From assembly GCF_047511655.1 (NCBI RefSeq), contig NC_133400.1, positions 33,992,001 to 34,056,000 on the forward strand: DNA of 64,000 bases, read 5' to 3'. The notes below the pieces were generated by a model. The model searched no databases. It saw nothing but the letters and a program-made list of their open reading frames with translations, and was not told the origin of the DNA. The translations under genes and the position numbers were made by a program. This document shows positions 28,780 through 40,905 of this stretch, one piece after another. The DNA is from Castor canadensis (taxonomy: Eukaryota; Chordata; Mammalia; Rodentia; Castoridae). Numbering within the stretch: the stretch's first letter is position 1; each line of letters opens with the position of its first letter.

Positions 28780-30475
28780 GATATCCTTAAACACACCAAG
28801 CACATTCTTCCCATCCACCCAGAGTCTCTTGTTTGCTGCTCCATCTGCATAAAACCCTCTTTCCTTTGACAACATGTAAATGTGTACCTTAATTTATTCA
28901 GCTCTCTGTTCCAGCATCATCACCTTCCTGACCACTTGACTTATGGGATACAAGTACTTATTGCTATCTCTCCCCATGTGGCAGAAAGTTCCCCCCCAAA
29001 GCCATCTTTCCTTTCTCCCTTTTAGTAATAAAACTTCCAAGTTTTATCTGGGCAGAGGGCTGCCTAGCTAGATTCTACACGTCCCAGCCTCCTTTGCAGT
29101 TAGATGAGACCATGTGACTAAGAAAGACCAATGGGAAGGGAGGAAAAGTGTTTCACTTAGGCAATTGTCAGGTCAAGTCTTTGAAGGACACCACCTGCCC
29201 TGCATTGTCCCCATTTTCCAACTTTGACCATTTGAGCCACACTTCCAGCCCATTTAGCCCATTGGAGTGACAGTGTACTGGAGGCTGCCAGGGCAGAGTG
29301 GAAGGAACCTGGGCCTCAACAACTCATGAAGCAAAGCCATCGACCCTACATCACCTACCAACTTGGCCTTTGAGTGAAAGGGCAAAAAAATCTGCCAGCA
29401 TTTGTTGGTTTCTGTTAATGCAGCTGAGCCAATGACCAAATTAATACATCTATGAACTGTGAGCTCCAAGGCAAGGACAGCATATCCCAAGCACTTTGCC
29501 CAGTGTGTTAAAGGCATAGAACAGGTAGTTAGTGGCTGAAGCTGTGGCATGATGGAGGGAACAGAGGAAGTTTCTGTAGGTTCAGTGATGGCCAAGCATG
29601 CAACAACTTAAAGAACTTAAACAACTTAAAAAAATGATCTGCTAAGCCAGTTCTCTCAGCTCTGCTGCCTGTGGCAGGACAGGACAGTCCTGGCTTAGGG
29701 ATCAGGGGACTGACTGGGAACTGCTTCCTCCCAAGATAAGTGGCTTCATCAGGCCTCCTCACCATCCTGATCATTCAACTCCATCAGGAAGATGGAAGGA
29801 CGGCCAAGTAGGAGCCACTGGGCAAGCCAACCAGTGTCCCATAGGGAAGGGCGGAAGGGAAGAGCGAGCCTGGCATCTAAGGAAGGAAGCTCCGCATGCC
29901 TCTGAGTTGCTTTCTGTGACCTCTGGGAGGACTTCCTTCCAGTTGTCCTCACCCCACAAGATCAGCCTCTACCCACAGCATAATGAGTCTGGCCTGACTG
30001 AAGGGAGCAGCAGTCTGGGACCCGGGGGAGGTCAGTCATTCTCTCTCAGCTTCCTTCCCAGGCAAGTGAGGAAAGCAGGCAGCATGCTGACCTGGGGATG
30101 GCTGATTTCCCCACATCTAACTGCCAAAAGCAGTTGAGCCAGTAAGCTGGTCGAGGGTAAACTCCAGGCTTCTATGGGCACGAACCCCAGATCCCAAAGA
30201 GCCCCATGCTGCCTGCTGCGAGGCAGACTCGGCGACATCTGGGCAAGAAGAAGGGGCTTTCTTTATTTGTCCATAAATTTAGGAAGCCCAGTCACTCAGA
30301 GCAGCCAAGTGATTTTCAAGAAAGTTCATCCTGTCATTTATCAGGCAAATATGATGTGCCTAGTCCATACACTGCACTGTGTTAAGAACTCTGGATGCAA
30401 GAAGAGGAAGAGTTGCTCTTATTGAGTGCACAACAAATTGTAGCTGTTGTGCAGTTTTGCATGTGCACATGCAAA
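28780..30475. other. non-coding DNA, nothing recognised
   Basis: Open frames of 60-113 codons (for example 29,254-29,595 minus) have no recognisable motif and overlap frames on the other strand. No gene supported. Confidence 0.4.
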
Positions 30476-30479
30476 TTTT

Positions 30480-30600
30480 GTCTCAGAACACCCTGTAAGG
30501 CACATGGTATTCTTATAGATGATAAGACCAAGGCTCAGAGAGGTTAAGCAGCATGCCCAAGGTCACACAGCCAAGAAGAGATGGAGCAGGGGCAGGGCCC
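30480..30600 (-). repeat. MIR SINE, antisense
   Basis: 'agatgataagaccaaggctc', 'agagaggttaagcagc', 'atgcccaaggtcacacagcc' is the antisense MIR core, well conserved. Confidence 0.8.
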
Positions 30601-31076
30601 TGGACTAGCTGTCTCTCCACAGCAAGTTCCTACTCTACCAGAACTTGCTATTAGTCACTTGTTACTAACAAGAATTATTGGATGTCTACTTAAACACATT
30701 TTATTGAAATATTAAATGAATGCAAGTAGAGTGCAGCTTGGTGGATTCCCACAAGATGGGCACTCCCGGGTACCCAGCATTAAGAAACAGGTGCTGGAGA
30801 GACCTGTGAAGACCTTCCCCATTCCCCACCCAGTCACTACCCCACCCTGCAGGGAGCCCAGCGTCTCCTCACAGCACAGATTAGTTTTGACCTTGACAGT
30901 GGTAGAATCATAGCAGAAGAAATGCACTCTTCCAGCTCTAGCTTCCTCCCTGCCACCTGACGGGTGGCATTTCACTGTGCGAGTCCACCACAGAGAAACC
31001 ACAGGCTCTGTGTCAGTCTACTGCCCATGGGCACTGGAAAGTGCTCCAGTTATGTGCTGTTACAAATGGTGCCTTG

Positions 31077-31160
31077 GCTGGAAGTATGGCTCAAGTGGAA
31101 GATCGCTTGCCTAGCAAGCATGAAGCCCTGAGTCCAAACACCAGTTCTGCAGAAAAAAAG
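31077..31160 (+). repeat. ID-like SINE
   Basis: 'tggctggaagtatggctc', 'aagtggaagatcgcttgcc', 'tagcaagcatgaagccc', 'tgagtccaaacaccag', then an A-rich tail. Confidence 0.75.
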
Positions 31161-31244
31161 TGACTCCTTTGAGCATGAACATTCCAGGTCAGGTCATTCG
31201 GTGGACACATGGATGCATTCCCATGGAGCATCATGTGCATCTTG

Positions 31245-31400
31245 CAGACGTTCTCTCACTGGGTGCTCACCAATTATTCTGCTGCAATTATTAACCTAAT
31301 TTTGCAGATGAATGAATTCCTGCTTGAAGAAATTCAGGAATGTTCCCAAGGTCCCCCAGGTAGCAAATAACAGGCCTCATAGGAACCCAGGTCTTTGGAA
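31245..31400 (-). repeat. MIR SINE, antisense
   Basis: 'ctcactgggtgctcaccaa', 'ttattaacctaattttgcag', 'atgaatgaattcctg', 'ccccaggtagcaaataac' is a diverged antisense MIR. Confidence 0.55.
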
Positions 31401-31544
31401 TCTTAGGCAGAACCCCTAACCATGACCTGGCACTTCAACGTGCTTTGCCACAGCTATGAGCTTCTAGACCCCACACAGACAGACGAGGCACAACTTACGA
31501 GACGTGGCAGAGTCAAAAGTGCAGCCATGACAGCTGGGCTGCAG

Positions 31545-31715
31545 GATTTGAACCCAAGCTTTATGGCTGACCAGTTAGTGTCAGCTGGTTTCACCATTCC
31601 TCTGTGCCTCAGTTTCCTCAGCTGGAAATTAAGGATGGTTGGGGGATTCAATGAACTAATGCATTTCGAATTCCTAGCTTGGGCAAGAACATCATAAGGA
31701 GTAGCTGTTATTAAA
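31545..31715 (+). repeat. MIR SINE
   Basis: 'ggatttgaacccaag', 'tttcaccattcctctgtgcc', 'tcagtttcctcagctgg', 'ggattcaatgaactaatgc' in sense MIR order. Confidence 0.7.
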
Positions 31716-32730
31716 ACTGGGAGGTTAGTTATTCATCAAAGTCATTGAGCAATTTTATAGTTCTTGAACAAAGCAAAAGAGCCCTGAAAGGAAGCGTAAC
31801 ACCACATGGTTTGCACTATGGTCCACGAGCCCACAGTGCTCTTTTATAAAGGGAGTGGCTAGGGCAAAGGGAAGGAAAAGCTCCCTCCAAGCCATCCAGC
31901 TGGTTAAGGACAGGGTTGGGACAGGAGCAGGGAGAACTCCAGAGTGGCTCCTTTTGCCCTGTTAGAAAGCTTTTCTCTCCAGCAGAAATTTCCAGCTCTG
32001 TTTCACCATCAGCCTCTGATCTTGGGCTTTCCTTCAAGGAGGAGTGACTAGCTCACCCCAGTTTCTTTGGGCTCTTTGACTTTTACAGTGAATTTCACAC
32101 TTCACTCCCGAGAAAACCAGGCTGTTTGGTCCCAGCCCTCCAGCCAGCTGCCTGCTTCTTGTAGCCGCGTTCATCACTCCAGCAGTCAGTGTGGTGTAGT
32201 TAGGTGTTCTGGAGCCAAGTCTTCCATGGAAGCAGCTATTTTACACTTTTAGAGATGAGAACAGGAAATGTAAACAATTTCCAGAGTATGTCTGACATAT
32301 GCGGCTAGTTCACACGTGTTCTTGAGTTAATGCTTCCATCAAATCATGTGAGAATGTTCCTGTGTGCACACACACACATGCTCTCCCACGTTCACCTATA
32401 CCAACACCCCTTCCAAACTAGATGTCCTGAGTGCTCAGTAGATATTTGTGGAAAGATTAGAAACGTGTTTGTTTTCTGTGTTCAGAAGGGTGTTGCAGTT
32501 CCCTGGAAAAACAGCGGAGCTGGAATCAGATGGAAGAGGGTTTGAATCTCAACTCTGCTGGTTTCAAAGGCTCACACCCAGCTGTCAACAGGAGCCAGTG
32601 GCTAACTGACATACACGAAAGAGGGACATCAGACCATGGAAATGGGGACCCCTGCTGCTCCCCTATTCACTTCTAGCATTTATTACCAAAAGCAAGCCTG
32701 GGTTTTCTTTTGGGGAAGAAGAGTCAAGTT
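31716..32730. other. non-coding DNA, nothing recognised
   Basis: Unique sequence. A short CA-rich run sits at 32,360-32,375. No coding frame supported. Confidence 0.4.
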
Positions 32731-32732
32731 TT

Positions 32733-32870
32733 CTATTTATTTATTTATCTATTTATTCATTTATCTATCTATCTATTTATCTATTTATTTATTTATTTAT
32801 TGGCAGTACTAAGGATTGAATTTAGGCCTTTACAACCTGAGGCATGCCCCCCAGCCCCAATTTTCTGATT
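32733..32870 (-). repeat. (TTTA)n/(TCTA)n tract fused to antisense ID-like SINE
   Basis: A tetranucleotide run (32,733-32,801) is followed by 'ggcagtactaaggattgaat', 'ttaggcctttacaacctgagg', 'catgccccccagcccc'. The tract is in the position of the reversed A tail and probably expanded from it. Confidence 0.7.
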
Positions 32871-32932
32871 TTTAGACATTGTAAGCTAATAACAAAAATC
32901 AAGCCAGGCCAAAAATACACACAGTGCATACC

Positions 32933-32949
32933 AAAAAAAAAAAAAAAAA
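32933..32949. repeat. poly(A) run
   Basis: Sixteen to seventeen consecutive A residues without an adjacent recognisable element. Confidence 0.85.
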
Positions 32950-34040
32950 GCAGAAGTGGGGGACTATGTGAGGTTAGGCCCCCAAGTTTGCAAATGAGGG
33001 GAACTTGGGCTTGACACCAAGTATCCCCGAGTCTCAGTCTCGTCCTCACCTGCCTTTCTCCCTGAAGGACTACAAGGCCCTCATGCGAGAGCATGCATAG
33101 GGCAAGGATATGACTGCCATGTGCCATCCAGGGTTGCAACTTCCTTTTGGTCTTCTGTAGCAAGTGTCCGCTCCCACACAGGTCCATAGTCTCAATATGG
33201 TGGTGAGCTGGAGTGCTTCTCTGGCAAGGTCAGCTTGAAGCAGGAATACTTTCCCCCTTCTCTTCTACACATCAATAGAAACGTGGAACTCATCATCTTA
33301 AGGAGTAAATGTATCAGTGACTTTAAAAGGAGTCATTTTGCTGAAGTTAAATTCCTCTGAACTTAAAGCAAATCCATCCCATGGGTAAAATGAAACTTGA
33401 TATTGTGGTAGAGTCCAGTGCAGGTGCAGATTTGTCAGTCAGGGTTCAACCAGAGAAGTGGAAGCCGCCAGGACACATGTGTGTGATATGGTGGGCAACT
33501 GGTCAAGAGTCCCCGTGAGGTCTTTCTCCTCCTGGGACATGAAGTGCACAGACAAGGGGGGAGATGCAGGGGAGAGAGCAAGAGCTAGCTGGACCACACA
33601 GAACGAGCTAGGCCTGGGAGGATGGGCTGGAGCCTGTGCCAGTTCCTGTTGTGCCTGATCTGGGCTGTGTGGTTGTCCCACAGGAGCTGAAGAGACCCTG
33701 ATTGGAGTTTAAGGGGAGAATGATCATGATAGGGTGAGACTTTGCAGGCCCAACTGCTGCCTCACACCAGGGTGGGTCAAGAGATGCATATGGACCACCA
33801 AGAGCCCAAAACAGCTGCTGCTCCCTTCTACTTCCAAATCTCCTACAAGAAGATATTTTCTATGGTCCACTCAAACCCAAAACCCACAGGGAAGAGAATT
33901 CTGGGAAATGTAGTTGGACACATCACATAGCCACCACAGCAGATAAATTCAATTATGTTGAACAAGAAAGAACTTCTTACCCCAGTCATGACATTGGAAG
34001 TATGGTGGCCAACACCAAGTGCCTGGTTGTACTGATGACT
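32950..34040. other. non-coding DNA, nothing recognised
   Basis: A 121-codon minus-strand frame (32,822-33,187) runs through the SINE and poly(A) run and is a chance frame. Nothing else supported. Confidence 0.4.
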
Positions 34041-34045
34041 CATAT

Positions 34046-34496
34046 TATGGTTTGGATGTGCAGTGTCCCCCAAAAGGCTCATGTACTTAAAGTTTGGTCC
34101 CCAATGCAGCATGTGCAGAGGTGAGGCTGGGATGTGATTGGATCATGAGGGCTCTGACCTCATCGATGGGTTAATCCATTGGTGGATGCATAATTTGATG
34201 GCAGTATTGGGAGGTGGAGGAACTTTTGGAGGTGGGGCCCAATGGGGGAAATGAGTCGCTGAAGGTGTGCTCTTGGGGGTATCTTGTCCCTACCCCTTCC
34301 TCATTGGTTCTCTCTGCTTCCTGGCCACCATGAGGTGAGCAGCCTCCTCCACCACACGCTCCCTCTGCAATGCTGTTCTGCCTCACCTTAGGTCCGAAAT
34401 GATGACACAGCCTCTGAAACTATGAGCCAAAAAATTCTTTCCTCCTCTAAGTTAGTTTTTATCAGAAATCTGTCAGCATGGGAAACTGACTAACAT
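34046..34496 (+). repeat. old LTR-like interspersed repeat (MaLR-type), copy B
   Basis: 'tatggtttggatgtgcagtg', 'tcccccaaaaggctcatg', 'ttggtccccaatgcagc', 'tcctggccaccatgagg', 'gttctgcctcacc', 'ctcctctaagttag', 'gactaacatg'. It aligns end to end with copy A at 25,611-26,070 and is the better kept of the two. Confidence 0.6.
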
Positions 34497-36170
34497 GTCT
34501 GAAGAGTTGGGTTTGGGCCACTGTCTCCAGACAGGTAAAGACAGAATCTAGGCAGAGAGAAGCTAGATCAAAGCCTTCTCCAGGGACTCAGCCACAAGGC
34601 AGAAGGGTGAGACTGGCTCCTGCTACAGTACACATGATGCCAGCACAAGAGCCTTGCTGAGAGAGAGGAGAGGGACCGTCTTGCCTCTGTGTACTCCTCA
34701 GAAGCCACAAGTAGAAACACAAGCTGGTTCTCACAAAGGTAGACCTACCTGGTGGGGGCAGGTGTGGAACTCTTCAGAAGGACTTTGAAGAAGGGGGTGG
34801 GGCACTGGAGTGACAGGACAATGTCTAAAGTTTGTTCACCACCTCAAGAAGTTTGCAGTGAGAGGAGAGAGACCAACTCATAGTCAATAGACAATAGCCT
34901 ATTTCAGAGATAAGCATCAGTAGAGTTTAAAAAACTAGAATAAGTAAGCAAACTAGCCTTTGTGTAGCATTTTATAGCCGTTTCCTCTTCAGAAATCACG
35001 TGCAGGTCACCTCACCAACCTCCAGCTTCCCTCTGCCCTCTCAACAAGAACATCATGTTGGGCACCTGCCTGAAGGGCAGTCACTCATTGGCTGAGGTAT
35101 TGAGCCAATCGGATTCCCCCCTTCCTCCTGGTGTCTCCCGGGGGACACGAAAGCCATGAAGGATTTGAAGCAGTAGGGTTTGGAGCAGAAAGGCTGGCCA
35201 ATATAAAGAAGAGGCAGGTTGTTAGACAAAGCAGCCCTCTTGGGCCATGCAAAACCTGATGGGAGAACCAGAATGGAGCAGGGAGGGGTGGAGACTCCTC
35301 AAAAGGGAGGCCCTGTCCCAAATCCTTTCCTACTCAAAAAACACAGCAACTTCAGGATTTTTCTAGCCCCTACAAATGAGTTTGTATTTATTTATGTCCC
35401 CAGCATCCTATATTCTCACACTACTTCCGATCACCTCATCCATTTTCTTTAGCAAAATGAGAGTTTGTGTGACTTGAGCAAAAGCTCCTTACTGACCAAG
35501 GTTATCTTACAACAGTCCTGTGAGATAGATTCCCTCAGTGTCCTCCTCATGGAAAGTCAAGTCATAGAACCAAGATCAGTCACGCGGGGGAAAGTCAGGA
35601 CGCAACCCCTGGCCTAAACCTTTTCTGTTCTTCTTTTTTTTTTTTTAACACCACATGTACCTCCAGGGTCTGGAGAGTTTAAAGACTATATGGGTAGAGT
35701 GAGTTTGTGTCTGTAGAGGAGAGGGTGAGGGAGGCTTGGAGAGGTGAGAGCACAGGCTCACAGATGTCTTGGGAAACTGGACCTTCCTCTCAGCTTCTGA
35801 GTCTCGAGGTGTAGTGAACCGTGCCCAGAGGGCTCTCAGAATGAGGTGACAATTGTGAAGTGATGCTGAGATCTCCTGCTTCCTTCCCCCACTTTTCATG
35901 GACAGGGGACAAACGGAGTCCTCTCATCTGCTAAGAGGCTGTTTAGAGAACGTAAAGTCTAAATAGGAAAATGTAGTGTGGTCAAATGGGTTCCAAAAGC
36001 AAACGGCCTGAAGAAAACATTCAGGCCCTTAGCACCTCCCTCCTGGGATGGAATTTAACAGAGAAAGCCACAAGGGAAAAACGTCCTGCATGGAAAAAGA
36101 TGTCTAGGGAGCATTCTGTCCCCCACCTGGGCCCTGTTTTGCAGTGTATAAAATGAATCTGTGAGTGAGG
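34497..36170. other. non-coding DNA, nothing recognised
   Basis: Unique sequence with a T run at 35,634-35,646. Open frames under 90 codons, no domains. Confidence 0.4.
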
Positions 36171-36174
36171 GCAC

Positions 36175-36460
36175 CTGTATTTGTCAGCTTTGCATCACTG
36201 TAACAGAATACCAGACACAGGCAGGATACTTTCAAAGCAAAGAGGTTTAGGAAACTCAAGGCTCTGCCAAGACTTCGTGGTCCTGTGGTTTGCCCTGGCA
36301 AGTCAGGAGCACATGCGGGAGCAGTGTTCACGTCTTGACCCAGGAAGCAGAAAGAGAGAGACTGGAATCCCATAACCTCCTTCAGGGGCATGCCTCCCAC
36401 TAGGCCCCACCTCTTACAAGCTTTATTTAACACATGGTCCTTTGGGGCCATTCATCCAAA
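36175..36460 (-). repeat. MST/MLT1-type LTR remnant, antisense
   Basis: 'tgcatcactgtaacagaatac', 'cagacac', 'caaagaggtttagg', then 'ctcccactaggccccacctc' is the antisense order of a MaLR LTR 3' to 5' end. Diverged. Confidence 0.55.
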
Positions 36461-36739
36461 CCACAGTAGTGCCTGCACAACCACCTCATTCCCTAGGTCT
36501 TCCTTCTTGGGCTCCATGGCCCCTGGGCTTCTGCTTGCCCAAGTTGTGCCCAGGGAAGGCTCTGAGGCTCACTATGACCCCCTTTCCTTACCACCTCAGC
36601 TGCTCCCTCTGCCGGTTGACTCGGGTCCAGCCCCACTGGGCACAGTCCTGTTCATTCAGCACACTAACTTCTCCCTTCCCTGGGAATTGTCCATCTGCAG
36701 CTCCTTTTGCCTAGAGCTTGGATGGCTCCTTGCAAAATA

Positions 36740-37060
36740 CCAAGGACTGGATTAAATAAGAGAAATTTGTTCTCACAGCTCTGGAGGCTGGAGACCAAGA
36801 TCAAGGTGTCAGCAGGGTAGGTTTCTCCCAAGCCCCTCTCCTTGGCTTTCAGATGGCAGTTCTCATTGTGTCCTCACACTGGGTCCTCAGATGCCTTTCC
36901 TCTGAGCACACACATCCCTGGGGGCACTCTGTGAGTTCAGCTCTCTTTTCTTACAAGGACATCAGAGAGACTGGATTAGAGGCCTCACTCAGGCCTTGTT
37001 TTAACCCAATCTCCAATATACTCAATGCTGAGGTACTGGGCTGCAATGTGTGAAGGCAGA
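36740..37060 (-). repeat. MLT1-type LTR remnant, antisense
   Basis: 'ttctcacagctctggaggc', 'tggagaccaagatcaagg', 'tgtcagcagggtag', 'tgtcctcacactggg', 'aaggacatcagagagactgg' follows the antisense MLT1 layout. Confidence 0.65.
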
Positions 37061-37115
37061 GACACAACTGGACCTGCAGCACCACCTTAAGTCTCCTCAA
37101 ATGTCATTTTCCAGG

Positions 37116-37452
37116 TGCAGTGGCTCATGCCTGTAATCCTAGCTATTTAGGTGGTGGAGACTGGGAGGATTGCAGTTTGATGCCAGCCCGGCTAAAAAAA
37201 AGTTCACAAGACACCATCTCAGTCAACAAAAAGCTGAGTGTGATAGTCTATGCCTATCATCCCAGCTATAGGAGAGGCATAAATAAGAGGACATTGGTCC
37301 AGGACAGCCTGAGGAATAAATGAGAGACCCTATTCAAAAAAAAAAAAAATTTTAAGCAAACAGGGCTGGTAATATGGCTTAAGTGGTAGAATGCTTGCCT
37401 GGCAAGTAAGTACAAGGTCCTGAGTTCAAACCCCAGGATTGCCAAAAAGAAA
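37116..37452 (+). repeat. long composite B1-B1-ID SINE with target-site duplication
   Basis: Two B1-like halves ('gcagtggctcatgcctgtaa' and 'gctgagtgtgatagtctatg') are joined through A-rich linkers to an ID-like unit ('gggctggtaatatggctt', 'gtggtagaatgcttgcc', 'gagttcaaaccccagg'). A 13-bp duplication, GTCATTTTCCAGG, flanks it at 37,103-37,115 and 37,453-37,465. Confidence 0.9.
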
Positions 37453-37469
37453 GTCATTTTCCAGGAAAT

Positions 37470-39160
37470 TCACTGTGCAGCAATGCTTGGCTGAGTTGGA
37501 CTGACACAAGTTCTGTTCCCTGACCAAGCTCGTGCACTGCATGGAGCTGGATCCATCGAAGAGGGGGGAATGTCCTTTCCTTTGGCAATGAAGCCACTCA
37601 CCTATGGGCAGCCGTGGCCCAGAGGGGAGTCTTTTTAACTCTAATATAGGTACCATGTAGGCAAGTAGCTGCCCTGGCTCCGGGCCTCCACTCTGCGGTC
37701 TGTAGCCCCTCTACTTCTTGCCCTATGACCCTGTTTGTTTTATCCAGGGCACTTACAACAATGCCTCCTGGTGGTTTAATGCTTTGTTTTCATTTGATTT
37801 GCTTTGACCATCTGGCTTCTCTAGGAGGAACCTCTATTCAGTGTCACATCCTCAGCCCATCCCTGAGCCTGCTCACTTTTGCTCCCAGGAGCAAAGCACC
37901 CTGGGGCAGGAGTGCTGAGCAGTTTTCCAATGAATGGGTACTAAAGTGACATGCTTGGCAGAGGTCAGGCACTGCCGGCTGGCCTGAACCCTGGCTGGTG
38001 GAAATGCTGAGTGAGACGGAAAAATGTCTCGAGCAGAGAGGAAGGAGATGAGTGAGCCTTGGAGACATATAAGGTGCACTTGGTCGGGGGAGACTATGAG
38101 AAAGCACAACAGCCAAGTGAAAGAGCCCACAGTCTGCATAAAAATGCCATCGAAAGCAGAATCAGCTTCAGATTGGTGGGAAGCATGCAAGGCCCAGACG
38201 ACTGGGGCCGTGTCTTTGTGAGGGCAGCCCATAATACCTGCGAGGCCAGCGTGTAAATCACTCACACAGCTGGCATATTGCAGTGGACATGGCCCTCTAA
38301 GGAAAATCGTTTCCTGACCCATTGGTTCATCTATTTCCAGGGTGTTGTTTTTGGAGTAATCGCAAGCATATAACGTACAAGAGCATCATTTGGGTGTTTT
38401 TCTTGAGGCCTGAGGCAGAGCTGAGCGTCTCAGCTGCCCTTTCCTGCTAAGGATTGCCCGGCTGGGCCGTTGTAAGCCCAGAGGGACATTTTCAAGATTT
38501 CTGTTTTATGGCTCAGTGGGCCATTGTAAAATCAGGGTAATATTTTTCCTTGCAGGTGAACATATTCATTTTTTGGGTTGTTGTTAGGTCACACAAAGTC
38601 CTAGGAAGTGGCCTATTGTTCCGGGTTGGAAGGCAAAAGCACATAAGTAGTGACATTCTTATTAGAGGTTTGATGAATGAAACGTAGTAATGAAGTTTCT
38701 TTTGTTCTTGCCTATGGGGCCCACAATTGTTAATCTATAACTTGCTATATGGATTCAAACTTATTAATCATTTTAAAGCAAAATTCTATTTAATGACTGA
38801 AATTGAAAATGAGGCCTTGAACTCACATGTCAATCTGGTTCCATTTTCCTGCCCAGTGGACGCCAACTGGCAGATTCTTGAGTTTTCTCCCCGGGCAGGG
38901 TTTGGGGGAGCAGAGGTGGGCAAGACTGGGAAGGCAGGCAGAGCTCAGGGGTGAGGCTGATCTCTGCCACATGCACAGGTGAGGACAAGCCCTTGGAGGC
39001 GCTAGCTAAGACTTCTGGTTTCTCCATGGTGGTATTAGCAGCAGGGCAGGCAGGCCTCACTCTGTTTTTCCACCCTGGCTTGTTATGAGGTTTGGAAAGG
39101 TGCGCTGGAAAGAGTTCAGTGTTTCCATCCAGAGTTCCTTGTGAGAACTCTAATTTGTTA
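37470..39160. other. non-coding DNA, partly CNE-like
   Basis: No exon supported. A 149-codon minus frame (37,873-38,322) lacks a recognisable domain. The stretch 38,330-38,620 is repeat-free with motifs such as GGCCATTGTAAAAT, and I flag it as a candidate conserved element. Confidence 0.35.
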
Positions 39161-39164
39161 TCTG

Positions 39165-39330
39165 TTGAGCATTTTACTATCTGGGCAGTATTTTTACAAC
39201 CATGCTATCTAACCTCAGCATTCTTGGAAAGTAGGCAAGGCTTAATTTATCATCCCTGTTGGAGTGCTGAGAAAGTCAAGAAGCAGAGAGGCAAAGTGAC
39301 TTGGCCAGGTCACTAGGCAAGGACTCCTAG
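39165..39330 (-). repeat. MIR SINE, antisense
   Basis: 'ccatgctatctaacctcagc', 'gagaggcaaagtgacttgg', 'ccaggtcactaggcaagg' follow antisense MIR order. Confidence 0.55.
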
Positions 39331-39584
39331 CCTGTAGTCCAGGGACACTACACATCCCACTGTGTGCCAGACTGGGCCATAAGGAAACCTAGGCCTTGAG
39401 GCAGAGGGGAAGGGGAAAGGAAAGTGTGTTTGCCTCTCCTTATGACAAGGCCTGTAGAGTGAAGAAAGTCCTGACCCTGATGGTTTGGGGGGAAGGGTGG
39501 GGGAAGTGGCTTCTTTGGTTTATTGCCTACTTCTCTCTCTAGAGAGAAGGGGTTGCTTGGTTAGGAGTTGCTTGGTTAGAAGGT

Positions 39585-39875
39585 GTCCCCTAAAGTTCAT
39601 GGATTGGAAGCTTAATTTCCAAGTTCATATTTGACGGAATTTGAAGGTGGGGTCTAGGTCATAAGGGTGGGGCTCCATGAGGACATTAGTGGCTTTAAAG
39701 GAAGAAGACTTGAGTTTGCATGCTTGCTCTACCTTCTCCCCAATGTCCTCTGTCATGTTACAGTGCAACATGAGGCCCTCACCAGATACCAGCACTACAC
39801 TCTTGGACTTTTATTCTTTATAAATTACCCCCTCTCCATCCTTCTGTTGTAACAGTAGAAAATGGACTAAGATGG
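39585..39875 (+). repeat. MST-type MaLR LTR remnant
   Basis: 'gtgtcccctaaagttcatgg', 'gaaggtggggtctaggtc', 'atgaggccctcaccagatacc', 'actcttggactt', 'tctttataaattaccccc', 'gaaaatggactaagatg' matches the sense order of MST/MLT1 LTRs to the 3' end. Confidence 0.7.
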
Positions 39876-40220
39876 GAGGGGTCTCTTTTGTTCATTGTGT
39901 TTCTCCAGTGCCTAGAAGAGTGGCCGGCACATAGTAGGTACCCAATAACATTTGGTAAGTTAAGCAGTGGATGAAAGGATGAATGGAGCACCTATCTGAG
40001 ATCTGAGGGCCCCCTTCTCTGGGCACCACCTAGAATCAATCCCTCCTTGGACCCTCCTATGTGTTCCTTTTGGAAAGGTTCTGTGAGCAAGAATCAAAGG
40101 GTCCTGTTTAGAGAGCCAGGTCAGCATCATCAGCCACAGCCTGTCCAGGAAGGAGAAGGCTCTGGCTAGGGCCACATCTCATCTCATATTTCCTAGACAT
40201 TCATTTCTCTAATACTTCAC

Positions 40221-40322
40221 AAGGTTCGAGGACAACCTGGGCTACATAGCAAGACTCTGCCTTAAAAAGCCAAGGGCTGGGGATGTAGCTCAGTGGTAGA
40301 GCACTTGCCTAGCATGTATGTA
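40221..40322 (+). repeat. B1 tail plus ID SINE
   Basis: 'aaggttcgaggacaacctgg', 'gctacatagcaagactctg' (B1 3' part) joined to 'gggctggggatgtagctcag', 'tggtagagcacttgcctagc' (ID). The A box is perfectly kept, so a young copy. Confidence 0.85.
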
Positions 40323-40739
40323 TAGGTACCACAAAAGTATGTTATTATATTTTTATCTGTCTGCCTCCACTAGAACTCTTAGGATAGTTAAGCATCTTGT
40401 TCCCTTTTATGCGTTGGGGAGTAAGAACATTACTGGAGCATGTTAGGATCCCTATAAATATTGCAGAATATATGAACAAACGGACAAACGAATGAATGAA
40501 TGGCTTCTCTGGAAACTGACTAGAATTGCAGAGAGGAACCGAGAGCCACTGCAACCAACTGTCCAAGAGGAGAGGGGAAGTCCCAGAGTAGGTAGGGCGG
40601 GGACAGAAAGGGAAAGAATTGGTGGTGCAACAGCTCAGCAGTCCTAGGGATGAGGACACAGGCAGACTTGGAAGACCATGGGAAGGTGGGGCGCTCATCC
40701 ATTCCTGATACAGAGTCAGCCCCAGCTGTGGTGGATTGA

Positions 40740-40905
40740 TTGCCAGGGTCAGGGGTGGGAAGTCAGACCCGTGTCTTGCACCTCAGCTCTGCAGCTCTTA
40801 GCTTTGTGTGGCTGAAGCAGTTGATGGACCTCTCCGAGCCTCAGTTTCTCCTGTAAATTGCTGCAAACCCAGAAAACTCTTGTGAAGACTGAACAGCATG
40901 GAGTT
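40740..40905 (+). repeat. MIR SINE fragment
   Basis: 'gcagctcttagctttgtgtgg' and 'cctctccgagcctcagtttctc' match the MIR middle in sense orientation. Confidence 0.5.

Noticed and set aside
32822..33187. 121-codon minus-strand open frame
   Set aside because: It runs through a SINE and a poly(A) run that gives an FFFFFF stretch; not a gene.
40268..40320. Possible tRNA gene with intact A box
   Set aside because: The sequence is an ID SINE attached to a B1 tail; no full cloverleaf or anticodon arm can be drawn.
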